Source: SLJK01 sp964567295
GTDB taxonomy: Bacteria; Bacillota; Dethiobacteria; DTU022; UBA8154
NCBI GenBank assembly: GCA_964567295.1
Contig: CAZMLU010000005.1
Span: forward strand, 1 to 60,775
Direction: 5' to 3'
DNA: 60,775 nucleotides
Shown here: one piece after another, positions 33,052 through 42,228 of the stretch
Layout: the number at the start of each line of letters is the position of its first letter
How positions within the stretch are numbered: position 1 is the first letter of the stretch
Notes under the pieces: model-generated
The model's database searches: none
Seen by the model: the letters and a program-made list of their open reading frames with translations, nothing else
What the model was told of the DNA's origin: nothing
Program-made: the position numbers and the translations under genes

Positions 33052-34293
33052 TTGTCTTTCCTAAAACCCCGCCGGTTTTTATGTTTTTTTCTTCTTCTGG
33101 TTCTGGGTTCCATGGCAATTTTGCCAGGTGATGCCTTCTCTCTGGAAGGAGAGATCGATAGCACAGAAGAAGATCTTTCACGCATTGAGGAACAAATAGA
33201 GTCTCAAGAAGAACAGCTCTCTGAGTATGAAAGTGAAGAGGAGCGGCTAATCGGCGAATTGAGAAGTTTGGAGGATAGCCTTAGCGAATTGCGGGGGGAG
33301 CTTGAGCAGCTAGAAAAAGAAATTAAAGATACAGAAGAGCAAATAACCTTTACGGAGGAGCAATTGGCGGAAGCTGAGGCCGAAATTGCTCACAGGGACG
33401 AACTTCTTTCGCGAAGGTTGAGGGCTATCTACGAACAAGGGGATAATGGAAATGGCTACCTGGAGGTGGTTTTTAACGCTTCCAGCTTTGCCGAATTTAT
33501 AACCCGCCTTAACGATCTGCAGATTATAGCTGAAAACGACCTGGAGATACTTGAAGAAGCTTTTATCGCCAGAAATGAAGTGCAAGAGAAAAAAGAAGAA
33601 CTGGAAACACAAAAGGAAAGCCTCCTTGCACTGCGTGTGGAGAGGATGGAACGTCGCGAAGAGCTAAGTATTCAGTTATCCAGGCAGGAGCAGCTCCGGG
33701 AAGAGGTTCGAAAATCCATCGAAGCTCAAGAACAGGCTATAGAAGAACTGGAACAGGAAGCTGAAAAGGTAGGAGAAGAGATCAAGCGCTTGCAGGAGGA
33801 GATGCAGCGTCAGACTGAACACCTGGTTCCTTCGGGTGATCTTCTGTGGCCTTTGGCCGAATACGGAACCTCCTCTATAACTTCAGGTTTTGGGCCGCGC
33901 ACCCATCCTATAACAGGGCGGGCTGGAGTTTTTCATGGAGGTGTAGATATTGGTATACCCCGTACTCGCTGGCCTGGTTCTCCTTCTTATAATGGTAATC
34001 CAGTACATATTAGAGCGGCAGAACATGGAGTGGTTATCTTTGCCGGTATCAGTGGTAGCCTCAGTCACGGGTATGGCAGAATGGTTATTGTGGATCACGG
34101 GCAGACCGAGGACGGGCAGGGAATGGTTACAGTATATGCTCATTGTCACAACATCCTTGTTAGTGAAAAGCAAGAGGTTGCCCGAGGAAAACCGCTTGCT
34201 ATTGTGGGTTCTACCGGCTCTAGCACAGGTCCACATTTGCATTTTGAAGTCCGGATAGATGGGACTAGAGAGAATCCCATGAATTTCTTTTGA
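33052..34293 (+). CDS. Secreted coiled-coil M23 peptidase (EnvC/CwlO-like)
   Basis: A 413-residue exported protein with a signal peptide (basic RRF, then FFLLLVLGSMAILPGDAFS). A long coiled coil of roughly residues 30-260, rich in Glu, Gln and Leu, includes an RRLRAIYEQGDNGNGYLEVV segment. A LytM/M23 domain lies at about 275-413. Zinc-ligand motifs are intact (HGGVDI with His and Asp, VYAHCH, GPHLHFEV), so it can be an active endopeptidase, unlike E. coli EnvC. By position and architecture it is the likely FtsEX-controlled wall hydrolase. The start is TTG at 33052 with GGGAGGT seven bases upstream. Confidence 0.88.
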   Translation: MSFLKPRRFLCFFLLLVLGSMAILPGDAFSLEGEIDSTEEDLSRIEEQIESQEEQLSEYESEEERLIGELRSLEDSLSELRGELEQLEKEIKDTEEQITFTEEQLAEAEAEIAHRDELLSRRLRAIYEQGDNGNGYLEVVFNASSFAEFITRLNDLQIIAENDLEILEEAFIARNEVQEKKEELETQKESLLALRVERMERREELSIQLSRQEQLREEVRKSIEAQEQAIEELEQEAEKVGEEIKRLQEEMQRQTEHLVPSGDLLWPLAEYGTSSITSGFGPRTHPITGRAGVFHGGVDIGIPRTRWPGSPSYNGNPVHIRAAEHGVVIFAGISGSLSHGYGRMVIVDHGQTEDGQGMVTVYAHCHNILVSEKQEVARGKPLAIVGSTGSSTGPHLHFEVRIDGTRENPMNFF

Positions 34294-34388
34294 TGAAGGG
34301 GTGGTTTTTTAAATCTCCTAAAGTTATAATAAAAATAGATAATAATTCTTGAAGCATATAATTTGCTTCCAGAGAGATGGTGTTATAT

Positions 34389-35804
34389 ATGAAGAAGCGG
34401 GAACTTATTATTGTTTTTTTATGTTTGCTTTTTTTGAGCAACGTAGCAACATATGTGGGTGCCCGTTTTTTATTTCTCCCTTCTTCCCCCCATGCTTTGG
34501 AGGAACCTGCCGAGATAGAAAGAGAAGTGCTTTTTCAGGAGATATGGAATATCCTTGAGGAACAGTATTTCAGGCCCCTTGATGAAGAAAAGATGATGCA
34601 AGGAGCCATTGATGGTATCCTGCGTTCACTGGATGATCCTTATACCGTTTATATGGACCCTGAGTCCCTTGAAGAAATGCTTATCCAAACCACAGGTTCC
34701 TTCAGTGGTATTGGGGTGGAGATAACGGAAGACGAGGATGCCATCCTGGTGTTGAGGGTTATAGACGATTCACCTGCCCAGGAAGCAGGTCTATTAAAGG
34801 GAGATCGTATTATTCAGGTAGAGGGCAGCAGTATGGAGGGAGTTGCCCTTGATGAAGCTGCAACAATGTTGAGAGGTGAAGCTGGCACTACTGTAAATGT
34901 GACCGTTCAGAGGACAGATGAAAATGATCTGCTGGAAGTGGATATAACCAGGGAAGATATTGAAATGGAGACGGTTTCCTCCCGCTGGATAGAAGAAGGG
35001 TTAGGCTATATCCAGATAACCAACTTTGATTCTGATACAGCTGATGATTTTAAGGAGGCTTTTAACTCCATGGAGCAAGAAGGTTTTGAAAAATTGATCC
35101 TCGATTTGCGTAACAACTCTGGAGGATTATTTGATAAAGCTATTGAAGTGGGAGAAATGATTGTTCCTGCCGGGGAGATCACCAGAGTGGTTGATCGAGA
35201 GGGAAACACGTTGGAAAGCCACTATTCAGAAGCGGAAACCGGTGATTATCCCATGGTGGTGTTGGTTAATGAATATTCTGCCAGCGCAGCGGAGATCATT
35301 GCGGGGGCTTTACAGGATCATGAACGGGCCGTACTGGTAGGGACTCCAACCTTTGGCAAGGCCAGCGTACAGTACCTACAAAATCTTAGCGATGGGGGTG
35401 CCCTACGCTATACAATTGCACTTTACCAAACACCTGGAGGTCAGGAACTTCATGAAAAAGGATTGGAACCTGACTTGGAAGTTGAACTTTCCGATGAGTA
35501 CTATCTGCAGTATCGTTCCATACCTACGGAGATGGAAGCTGGAGAGACCGGGGAGGGTGTTATCCTGGTGCAGGAGATGCTCAAGTTCTTGGGCTATTCC
35601 CTGGAAATTACCGGCGTTTTCGACCGGCAGACCACAACTTCCCTGGAAGAATTCCAGAATAACAGCGGGCTGGAACCCACCGGCTCTATGGATGCTTCTA
35701 CCAGAGAAAGGTTGCGTAATGCCCTTTCCGAAAAAGCGGAAGAGGAAGATGAGCAGTTGCAGGAGGCGGTAGAACTGATCGAAAATAAGGGAGCAATATA
35801 TTGA
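34389..35804 (+). CDS. Carboxy-terminal processing protease (S41, CtpA/CtpB family)
   Basis: A 471-residue membrane-anchored serine protease. It has an N-terminal hydrophobic anchor (ELIIVFLCLLFLSNVATYVG), a linker with DPYTVYMDPESLEEM, a PDZ domain (about 100-180; GIGVEITEDEDAILV, SPAQEAGLLKGDRIIQVEG) and the S41 catalytic core. SASAAEIIAG carries Ser299 and TFGKASVQ carries Lys324, 25 residues apart as in B. subtilis CtpB. A C-terminal peptidoglycan-binding repeat follows (about 385-445: VQEMLKFLGYSLEITGVFD). The start may be ATG 34377 or 34389; the latter puts the lysines at the anchor start. It overlaps the next gene by four bases. Confidence 0.92.
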   Translation: MKKRELIIVFLCLLFLSNVATYVGARFLFLPSSPHALEEPAEIEREVLFQEIWNILEEQYFRPLDEEKMMQGAIDGILRSLDDPYTVYMDPESLEEMLIQTTGSFSGIGVEITEDEDAILVLRVIDDSPAQEAGLLKGDRIIQVEGSSMEGVALDEAATMLRGEAGTTVNVTVQRTDENDLLEVDITREDIEMETVSSRWIEEGLGYIQITNFDSDTADDFKEAFNSMEQEGFEKLILDLRNNSGGLFDKAIEVGEMIVPAGEITRVVDREGNTLESHYSEAETGDYPMVVLVNEYSASAAEIIAGALQDHERAVLVGTPTFGKASVQYLQNLSDGGALRYTIALYQTPGGQELHEKGLEPDLEVELSDEYYLQYRSIPTEMEAGETGEGVILVQEMLKFLGYSLEITGVFDRQTTTSLEEFQNNSGLEPTGSMDASTRERLRNALSEKAEEEDEQLQEAVELIENKGAIY

Positions 35805-37090
35805 GTTTTTGGATAGATATTATTTCATTAATGTTGAAAACCACTCTTTTTACCTTTGTCAATCCTTTTTTCTGGTTGGTGCTTGTACTGGTCTTTTTTC
35901 AATACAGAAGGGTTGTCTCCATGGAAAAGAGCCTTTTCGGGCAACCCCTTAACAATATGTGGAGGCAGACCTTGTACTCCATGTTATTCGGAATTGCCGG
36001 AGGCATCTTCGGCAGTTTTTTTCTGTTGCTATTGGGCATTTCTTTAGAAAGTATAGGCATTGCTTACCTGTGGCCTGTTGCAATTACGCTGCTTCTTTTA
36101 AATCCCCGCTACCTTTGTTTTGCTTACGCAGGGGGAATAGTTGCTGTAGCAGCTCTTGTTTTGAAAGCGCTCTTACCAGTAGCTCCGTTTTTAAGGGATA
36201 TTGGAATAGTATCGGGGTTACTGGATATTCATCTTCCCAGCTTGCTGACTCTTGTAGGTATCTTACATCTGACCGAAGCTTTCCTTATCTATATGAGTGG
36301 CCACACCGGAGCCAGCCCGGTGTATTTAAAAGCTCCCGGTGGAGAGATCGTAGGGGGCTACACCATGCAGCGATTCTGGCCGCTGCCGCTTATGGGCTTA
36401 TGGGCACTGGTGGTAGCTGAAACGACGGATATGTTTGTTGGAGGGGTTTCCATGCCTGATTGGTGGCCTTTACTGGGAACAGTCATGAATGTTGGCCTGG
36501 ACGAAAAGGTGATCTACCTGATGGTGCCAGTGGTAGCAGGCTTGGGTTATAGCGATATTGCCCTTTCTACCCCCCCTCACATTAAGAGAATTAAAACAGC
36601 CAAAAACCTGGCTTTTTACAGTTTACTCCTCTCCGGAGTGGCTATCAGCGCTGCTTATGTTCCAGCTATGATCCTGCCGGCCGCACTTCTTTCTCCCCTG
36701 GGACATGAGTATCTCATTAAAAAAGGCAATGAGAATGAATTTTCCGGTCCCCCTCTTTATAGATCGGATGGTAATAATGGCCTGCAAATTATGGCTGTTA
36801 TCCCCGGTTCTCCTGCTTATAAGGCCGGCTTGCATGAGGGTGACCGCCTGATAGGAGCTAATGAAAATATCATCAATTCGGAATATGAATTTTTTGATGT
36901 TCTACGTATCAGCTATCAAAAGGTAAATTTGAAAATTGAAAGAGAAGGGCAGATCATGCATTTGCCGGTGCAGATCTATCCTTGGCCGGTAAATCAAATT
37001 GGCCTCATTTTTGCTCCCGGAAAAGGTACAACAGTTTATTTAGAGATGAAACAAGGTTCCCTGTTAGACCGTTTATTCCGTCGAAAGTAG
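35801..37090 (+). CDS. Polytopic membrane protein with C-terminal PDZ domain (MinJ-like)
   Basis: A 429-residue protein with about seven or eight membrane helices in the first 315 residues and a PDZ domain at about 325-400 (IMAVIPGSPAYKAGLHEGDRLIGANENI). B. subtilis MinJ (YvjD), which bridges DivIVA and MinD at the division site and poles, has the same topology. It also lies in the same neighbourhood after ctpB. Sequence identity to MinJ is not judged here; a general PDZ membrane protein is the fallback. The start is TTG at 35801 with AAGGGAG eight bases upstream, overlapping the ctp stop (TTGA). A terminator follows at 37197. Confidence 0.75.
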   Translation: MSFWIDIISLMLKTTLFTFVNPFFWLVLVLVFFQYRRVVSMEKSLFGQPLNNMWRQTLYSMLFGIAGGIFGSFFLLLLGISLESIGIAYLWPVAITLLLLNPRYLCFAYAGGIVAVAALVLKALLPVAPFLRDIGIVSGLLDIHLPSLLTLVGILHLTEAFLIYMSGHTGASPVYLKAPGGEIVGGYTMQRFWPLPLMGLWALVVAETTDMFVGGVSMPDWWPLLGTVMNVGLDEKVIYLMVPVVAGLGYSDIALSTPPHIKRIKTAKNLAFYSLLLSGVAISAAYVPAMILPAALLSPLGHEYLIKKGNENEFSGPPLYRSDGNNGLQIMAVIPGSPAYKAGLHEGDRLIGANENIINSEYEFFDVLRISYQKVNLKIEREGQIMHLPVQIYPWPVNQIGLIFAPGKGTTVYLEMKQGSLLDRLFRRK

Positions 37091-37196
37091 AAAAAATATA
37101 ACGCACAGGGAGATCTTTTATCTGCCTAAAAAATACAGGAGAGCAGGAGTCGCCAAAATTCAAGGCTGGGCTGTTCAAGTTAACTATTTATTTTTT

Positions 37197-37225
37197 AACA
37201 GGGGCTATCATCTGGCTCCTGTTTT
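37197..37225 (+). terminator. Intrinsic terminator after the ftsEX-ctp-minJ unit
   Basis: AACAGGGGC (37197-37205) pairs with GCTCCTGTT (37215-37223) over nine positions with one G-T pair. It encloses a 9-base loop and runs into TTTT at 37222-37225. The uvrB promoter begins 16 bases further on. Confidence 0.65.
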
Positions 37226-37240
37226 GTCCATTTATACCCT

Positions 37241-37269
37241 TTGTTAGAAAAGAAGTTTAATGATATAAT
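37241..37269 (+). promoter_or_regulatory. Promoter of the uvrBAC genes
   Basis: TTGTTA at 37241-37246, a 17-base spacer, TATAAT at 37264-37269 preceded by TGA (extended -10). Transcription from about 37276 leaves only ten bases before ATG 37286, which argues for the later start at 37358. No LexA box (GAAC-N4-GTTC type) is visible next to it. Confidence 0.65.
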
Positions 37270-37357
37270 AATAAGATAATCATCTATGAGGGGGAAAAGA
37301 AAAGATAGCGCGGAATCCTTTTTCAACAGGAGATCGGCTGGATCTTTTCAAGATATT

Positions 37358-39352
37358 ATGGTTGATTTTAAGCTGGTTTCAGAGTATGCACCCCAGGGCG
37401 ATCAGCCCTCTGCTATCAAGGAAATCGTGGAGAACTTATATCAGGGAGATAGAAACCAGGTGCTTTTGGGGGTTACAGGCTCCGGGAAGACTTTTACTAT
37501 GGCCAATATCATCGAGAAACTGGGAAAACCGGCCCTGGTTATCGCTCCCAACAAAACGCTGGCGGCACAGCTCTGTAGCGAATTCAAAGAATATTTTCCA
37601 CATAATGCCGTGGAATATTTTATCAGTTATTATGATTACTACCAGCCCGAAGCCTACCTTCCCCAGGGAGATATCTATATCGAAAAAGATTCCTCTATCA
37701 ACCAGGAGATTGATAAACTTAGGCACTCTGCAACTAGTTCTCTTTTTGAGCGCAGTGATGTAATTATTGTAGCCAGCGTCTCTTGTATTTACGGCCTGGG
37801 TTCTCCGTTGGAATACGGTGAATTGGTCTTATCCTTAAGGGTAGGGGCTAACAAAAGCAGGGATGAGATCTTGCGTAAGCTGGTAGCTATCCAGTACCAA
37901 AGAAACGATCTGGACTTTCAAAGAGGAACGTTTCGTGTCCGCGGTGACGTGCTGGAGATCTATCCCGCTTCTTATACTGATGCCGCTATAAGGGTAGAGT
38001 TGTTTGGAGACGAGATCGAACGTATTCGGGAGATAGATGTGCTCACGGGCCGTATTTTAGCAGATCGCAAGCACGTTGCCATTTTCCCCGCTTCCCACTA
38101 TGTTACGGGACAGGAACGTCTGGGCGAGGCAATAAAGGATATTGAAGAGGAGTTGGCTCAGCGTCTCCGGGAGCTTCGGCGTCAGGATAAACTGGTAGAG
38201 GCTCAACGCCTGGAACAGCGCACTAATCAAGATCTGGAGATGATGCTGGAGATGGGATTCTGTAGTGGAATCGAAAATTACTCACGTCACCTGGACAGGC
38301 GTTTTCCGGGCAGCAGGCCCTATACGTTGTTGGATTATTTTCCCCGTGACTTTTTAATTTTTATCGACGAATCTCATGTTACTATTCCACAGATCCGTGG
38401 TATGTACGGGGGAGATATGTCTCGTAAAAAGACATTGGTTGAGTATGGTTTTCGCCTTCCTTCTGCATTGGATAATCGGCCGCTGCAGTTTGATGAGTTT
38501 ATGGAATTGGTTAACCAGGCAGTCTATGTCTCGGCGACCCCGAGCGACTATGAACAGCAATTGAGTTCGTGTATAGTAGAACAGATTATTCGTCCTACAG
38601 GGTTGGTAGATCCAGAAGTATTGGTTCATCCAGTAGAAGGGCAGGTTGACGACCTCTACGGTGAGATTAACAAGAGAACCGCAAGGAAGGAACGGGTCCT
38701 GGTTACCACGCTTACCAAACGTATGGCTGAAGATCTAACAGATTACTATCGCGAAATGGGAGTCAAAGTACGCTATATGCACTCTGATATAGACGCCCTG
38801 GAGAGAGTAGAGATTATTCGTGGACTTCGTCTGGGCGAATTTGATGTCTTGGTGGGTATAAACCTGCTGCGGGAAGGATTGGATCTGCCGGAGGTTTCCC
38901 TGGTGGCTATCCTGGACGCTGACAAAGAAGGTTTTTTACGTTCAGGACGTTCCCTGATCCAGACTATCGGACGAGCCTCCCGCAACATTAACGGCCAGGT
39001 AATTCTTTATGCTCAGGAGATTACTCCATCTATGAAATTTGCCATTGACGAGACAGAAAGGCGCCGCCAGAGACAGCTGCTTTTTAATCAGGAACACAAC
39101 ATTACGCCTGTCACTATCCGTAAAGCTGTTCGGGATCCCATCGAAGCTACGGTGGTGAGGGAGGATTCCACTTTCAATTATTCCGCTGAAAGGATAAGGG
39201 CCTTAAGTAAAAAAGAGCGTGAGAAGCTGTTACAACAGCTGGAAAAAGAAATGAAGGCTGCTTCTCGAGATCTGCAGTTTGAGCGAGCAGCGGAATTGCG
39301 GGATATTGTTTTTGAGATACGCGGCCAAGACAAGAAGTGGGCAAAAGCTTGA
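37358..39352 (+). CDS. uvrB: UvrABC excinuclease subunit B
   Basis: The DNA helicase-like damage-verification subunit of nucleotide excision repair. It is 664 residues from ATG 37358 (MVDFKLVSEYAPQGDQPSAI), the usual length. Walker A is LLGVTGSGKTFT. The beta-hairpin YYDYYQPEAYLPQGDIYIEK inserts between DNA strands. Helicase motifs (VLVGINLLREGLDLPEVSLV, QTIGRASRN) and a C-terminal UVR domain binding UvrC (EKEMKAASRDLQFERAAELR) are present. An in-frame ATG at 37286 would add 24 residues but lies too near the promoter. The ribosome binding site at 37358 is weak. uvrA follows after 47 bases. Confidence 0.95.
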   Translation: MVDFKLVSEYAPQGDQPSAIKEIVENLYQGDRNQVLLGVTGSGKTFTMANIIEKLGKPALVIAPNKTLAAQLCSEFKEYFPHNAVEYFISYYDYYQPEAYLPQGDIYIEKDSSINQEIDKLRHSATSSLFERSDVIIVASVSCIYGLGSPLEYGELVLSLRVGANKSRDEILRKLVAIQYQRNDLDFQRGTFRVRGDVLEIYPASYTDAAIRVELFGDEIERIREIDVLTGRILADRKHVAIFPASHYVTGQERLGEAIKDIEEELAQRLRELRRQDKLVEAQRLEQRTNQDLEMMLEMGFCSGIENYSRHLDRRFPGSRPYTLLDYFPRDFLIFIDESHVTIPQIRGMYGGDMSRKKTLVEYGFRLPSALDNRPLQFDEFMELVNQAVYVSATPSDYEQQLSSCIVEQIIRPTGLVDPEVLVHPVEGQVDDLYGEINKRTARKERVLVTTLTKRMAEDLTDYYREMGVKVRYMHSDIDALERVEIIRGLRLGEFDVLVGINLLREGLDLPEVSLVAILDADKEGFLRSGRSLIQTIGRASRNINGQVILYAQEITPSMKFAIDETERRRQRQLLFNQEHNITPVTIRKAVRDPIEATVVREDSTFNYSAERIRALSKKEREKLLQQLEKEMKAASRDLQFERAAELRDIVFEIRGQDKKWAKA

Positions 39353-39399
39353 TCAGAAAAGATAAACCGTTTTAGCTATATAAGTAGAGAGGAAATGTT

Positions 39400-42225
39400 A
39401 TGGAGAATATTGTTATCAAAGGTGCAAGGGAGCACAATCTTAAAAATATAGACCTTGATATCCCCCGCAATAAACTGGTAGTTTTTACGGGACTCAGTGG
39501 ATCCGGCAAATCATCTCTCGCTTTTGATACAATTTATGCCGAAGGGCAGAGGCGTTATGTGGAATCTCTTTCTGCGTACGCACGGCAGTTTTTAGGGCAG
39601 ATGGATAAACCGGATGTCGATTTTCTCGAAGGTCTTTCCCCTGCGGTTTCTATTGATCAGAAGGGCGCCTCCCGAAATCCCCGTTCTACCGTAGGTACGG
39701 CAACGGAGATTTATGATTACTTGCGCTTACTTTATGCCCGGGTTGGACGCCCTCACTGTCCTCACTGCAGTAAGCCCATCTCAGGCCAAACTGTTCAGCA
39801 GATGGTCGATACTCTCCTTCTACAACCAGAGGGAACTCGTTTTATGGTTATGGCACCTGTTGTTAGAGGGCGCAAGGGGGAATACACGTCCTTATTTGAA
39901 GAATTGCGCAAGAAAGGATATGTGAGAGCTCGGGTAAATGGTGAGATTATGGAGATTGACCAGGGCTTAAGTCTGGAAAAAAACAAGAAACATTCCATAG
40001 AAGTGGTTGTCGATCGGCTGGTTAAGAAGGAAAAAATTGAGACCCGTTTGGCCGATTCCCTGGAGACTGCCCTGGATTTAGGTGATGGGCTGGCCTTAGT
40101 GTATTTAATGGAAGGAGAAGAGCTGCTTTTTAGTAGTGTGTTTGCCTGTATTGAATGCGGTTTTAGTTTTGAAGAGCTCTCTCCTCGCATGTTTTCCTTT
40201 AACAGCCCTTACGGTGCTTGTCCTCAATGCAGTGGGCTTGGTTTAACCATGGAATTTGATCCGGAGCTGGTTGTTCCTAACCCAGATCTTTCCATTGCCG
40301 AGGGAGCCATTCATCCCTGGGGTGCCAATACCAACGGCTATTATAGGCAGTTTTTAGATTCCTTTGCTGCACACCGCGGTTTGGATTTGAAAAAACCTTT
40401 CGCTTCATATACTGTCGAAGAAAAAGAACTCATTTTTTACGGCTCGGCAGAGGCGATTTCCTTTCGTTATGTCAGTCCTTACCGCAAGAGAACCCGGCAG
40501 TACAAAAAGGCTTTTCCCGGGGTGTTGAGTTTACTGGAGAAGCGCTACCAGGAATCGGAAAGCGAGGATAGCAGAGCGGCTCTCTCCCGCTATATGAGCA
40601 GCAAGCCCTGCGACGCTTGTCACGGAGCAAGGCTCAAGGAAGCCAGTCTGGCGGTGACTGTAGGAGATATAAATATCGACCGCTTTACTCGTTTTACGGT
40701 AGAGCAAGCCTTGCATTTTTTAGAAGAGCTGCAGCTTTCTGAAAAGGAAGCTCTTATCGCCAGGCAAGTTTTGAAAGAACTCAATACCAGGTTAGGCTTC
40801 CTGCAGGATGTGGGCTTGGGCTACCTGACCCTTAACAGGGGAGCGGTTACCCTCTCTGGGGGCGAGGCACAACGTATCCGCCTGGCTACCCAGATCGGCT
40901 CGGGTCTTACAGGAGTGATCTATATTCTGGATGAGCCCAGTATTGGTTTGCACCAGAGAGATAACTCGCGCCTCCTGGGAACGCTTTTCAAGCTTAGGGA
41001 TCTAAGCAATACGGTCATCGTGGTGGAACACGATGAGGAGACGATCCGCAGCGCTGACCACGTGGTGGATATGGGCCCGGGCGCTGGTGAAGCTGGCGGT
41101 TACATTGTAGCAAGCGGTCCCCCGGAAATGATTGCGGCTGCTCCTTCTTCTATAACGGGAGATTATCTTTCCGGGAGGAGAGTCATTCCCCTTCCCTCCC
41201 GGAGACGAGAGCCGGGGGAACGCTGGATAGAGGTAGAAGGAGCAAGGGCCAATAATTTAAAAAACATTGCCGCCGGGTTTCCAATAGGTCTATTTACTTG
41301 TGTTACAGGAGTTTCCGGTTCGGGTAAGAGCACCCTGGTTAACGAGATCTTGTCTAAAGCCCTGGCCCATAAACTGCACCGTTCCCGGGGGCGCCCAAGT
41401 GAATATGCAACCTTGAGGGGAACGGAATACCTGGATAAGGTAGTGGAGATAGACCAGTCACCTATCGGGAGAACGCCCCGCTCAAACCCAGCCACCTATA
41501 CAGGTCTCTTTGACGGGATCAGAGAGCTTTTTTCAGAAACACCGGAGGCCAAGATGCGCGGCTACCGCCCGGGCCGTTTCAGTTTTAATGTGAAAGGCGG
41601 ACGTTGTGAAGCGTGCCGCGGGGACGGAATTTTACGTATTGAAATGCATTTTCTCCCTGATGTATATGTTCCCTGTGAAGTTTGCAAGGGGAAACGTTAC
41701 AACAGGGAGACCCTGGAGGTAACTTTCAAGGGTAAGAATATTAGCCAGGTTCTGCAGATGAGCGTAAAGGAGGCTCTGGAGCTGTTCGCTTCTTTTCCCA
41801 GGGTTGCCAGGCGTCTGCAGACCCTTTTTGATGTGGGTCTGGGTTATATCCGGCTGGGCCAGCCGGCCACAACTCTCTCCGGCGGAGAAGCCCAGAGGGT
41901 TAAGCTGGCTACAGAGCTCTCCAGGCGTAGTAACGGCAAGACTTTTTATATACTGGATGAACCCACTACAGGGCTGCACATAGATGATATAAAGAAACTT
42001 CTGGCCATCCTGGACCGCCTGGTAGAGAACGGCGATACAGTAGTGGTTATTGAGCATAACCTTGACGTCATTAAAAGGGCTGACTACCTTATCGACCTGG
42101 GACCGGAAGGTGGAGAAGGGGGTGGAGAGGTGGTTGCCTGTGGCACCCCTGAAGAAGTTGCCAGGGTAAAAGCTTCTTATACAGGTGAATACCTGGAAAA
42201 AGTTTTGGGCGGAGTGATTATTTAG
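39400..42225 (+). CDS. uvrA: UvrABC excinuclease subunit A
   Basis: Damage-sensing ABC ATPase of nucleotide excision repair, 941 residues, full length. Two ATPase modules are seen: Walker A GLSGSGKSSLAFDT (about residue 31) and GVSGSGKSTLVNEI (about 640), with signatures TLSGGEAQRIRLAT and TLSGGEAQRVKLAT. Zinc modules show CPHC/CIECG/CPQC in the first half, CDAC in the middle, and CEACRGDG with CEVCKGKRYN in the second. The ATG at 39400 follows AGAGGAAA. It lies between uvrB and uvrC in one run. Confidence 0.97.
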   Translation: MENIVIKGAREHNLKNIDLDIPRNKLVVFTGLSGSGKSSLAFDTIYAEGQRRYVESLSAYARQFLGQMDKPDVDFLEGLSPAVSIDQKGASRNPRSTVGTATEIYDYLRLLYARVGRPHCPHCSKPISGQTVQQMVDTLLLQPEGTRFMVMAPVVRGRKGEYTSLFEELRKKGYVRARVNGEIMEIDQGLSLEKNKKHSIEVVVDRLVKKEKIETRLADSLETALDLGDGLALVYLMEGEELLFSSVFACIECGFSFEELSPRMFSFNSPYGACPQCSGLGLTMEFDPELVVPNPDLSIAEGAIHPWGANTNGYYRQFLDSFAAHRGLDLKKPFASYTVEEKELIFYGSAEAISFRYVSPYRKRTRQYKKAFPGVLSLLEKRYQESESEDSRAALSRYMSSKPCDACHGARLKEASLAVTVGDINIDRFTRFTVEQALHFLEELQLSEKEALIARQVLKELNTRLGFLQDVGLGYLTLNRGAVTLSGGEAQRIRLATQIGSGLTGVIYILDEPSIGLHQRDNSRLLGTLFKLRDLSNTVIVVEHDEETIRSADHVVDMGPGAGEAGGYIVASGPPEMIAAAPSSITGDYLSGRRVIPLPSRRREPGERWIEVEGARANNLKNIAAGFPIGLFTCVTGVSGSGKSTLVNEILSKALAHKLHRSRGRPSEYATLRGTEYLDKVVEIDQSPIGRTPRSNPATYTGLFDGIRELFSETPEAKMRGYRPGRFSFNVKGGRCEACRGDGILRIEMHFLPDVYVPCEVCKGKRYNRETLEVTFKGKNISQVLQMSVKEALELFASFPRVARRLQTLFDVGLGYIRLGQPATTLSGGEAQRVKLATELSRRSNGKTFYILDEPTTGLHIDDIKKLLAILDRLVENGDTVVVIEHNLDVIKRADYLIDLGPEGGEGGGEVVACGTPEEVARVKASYTGEYLEKVLGGVII

Positions 42226-42228
42226 GGC

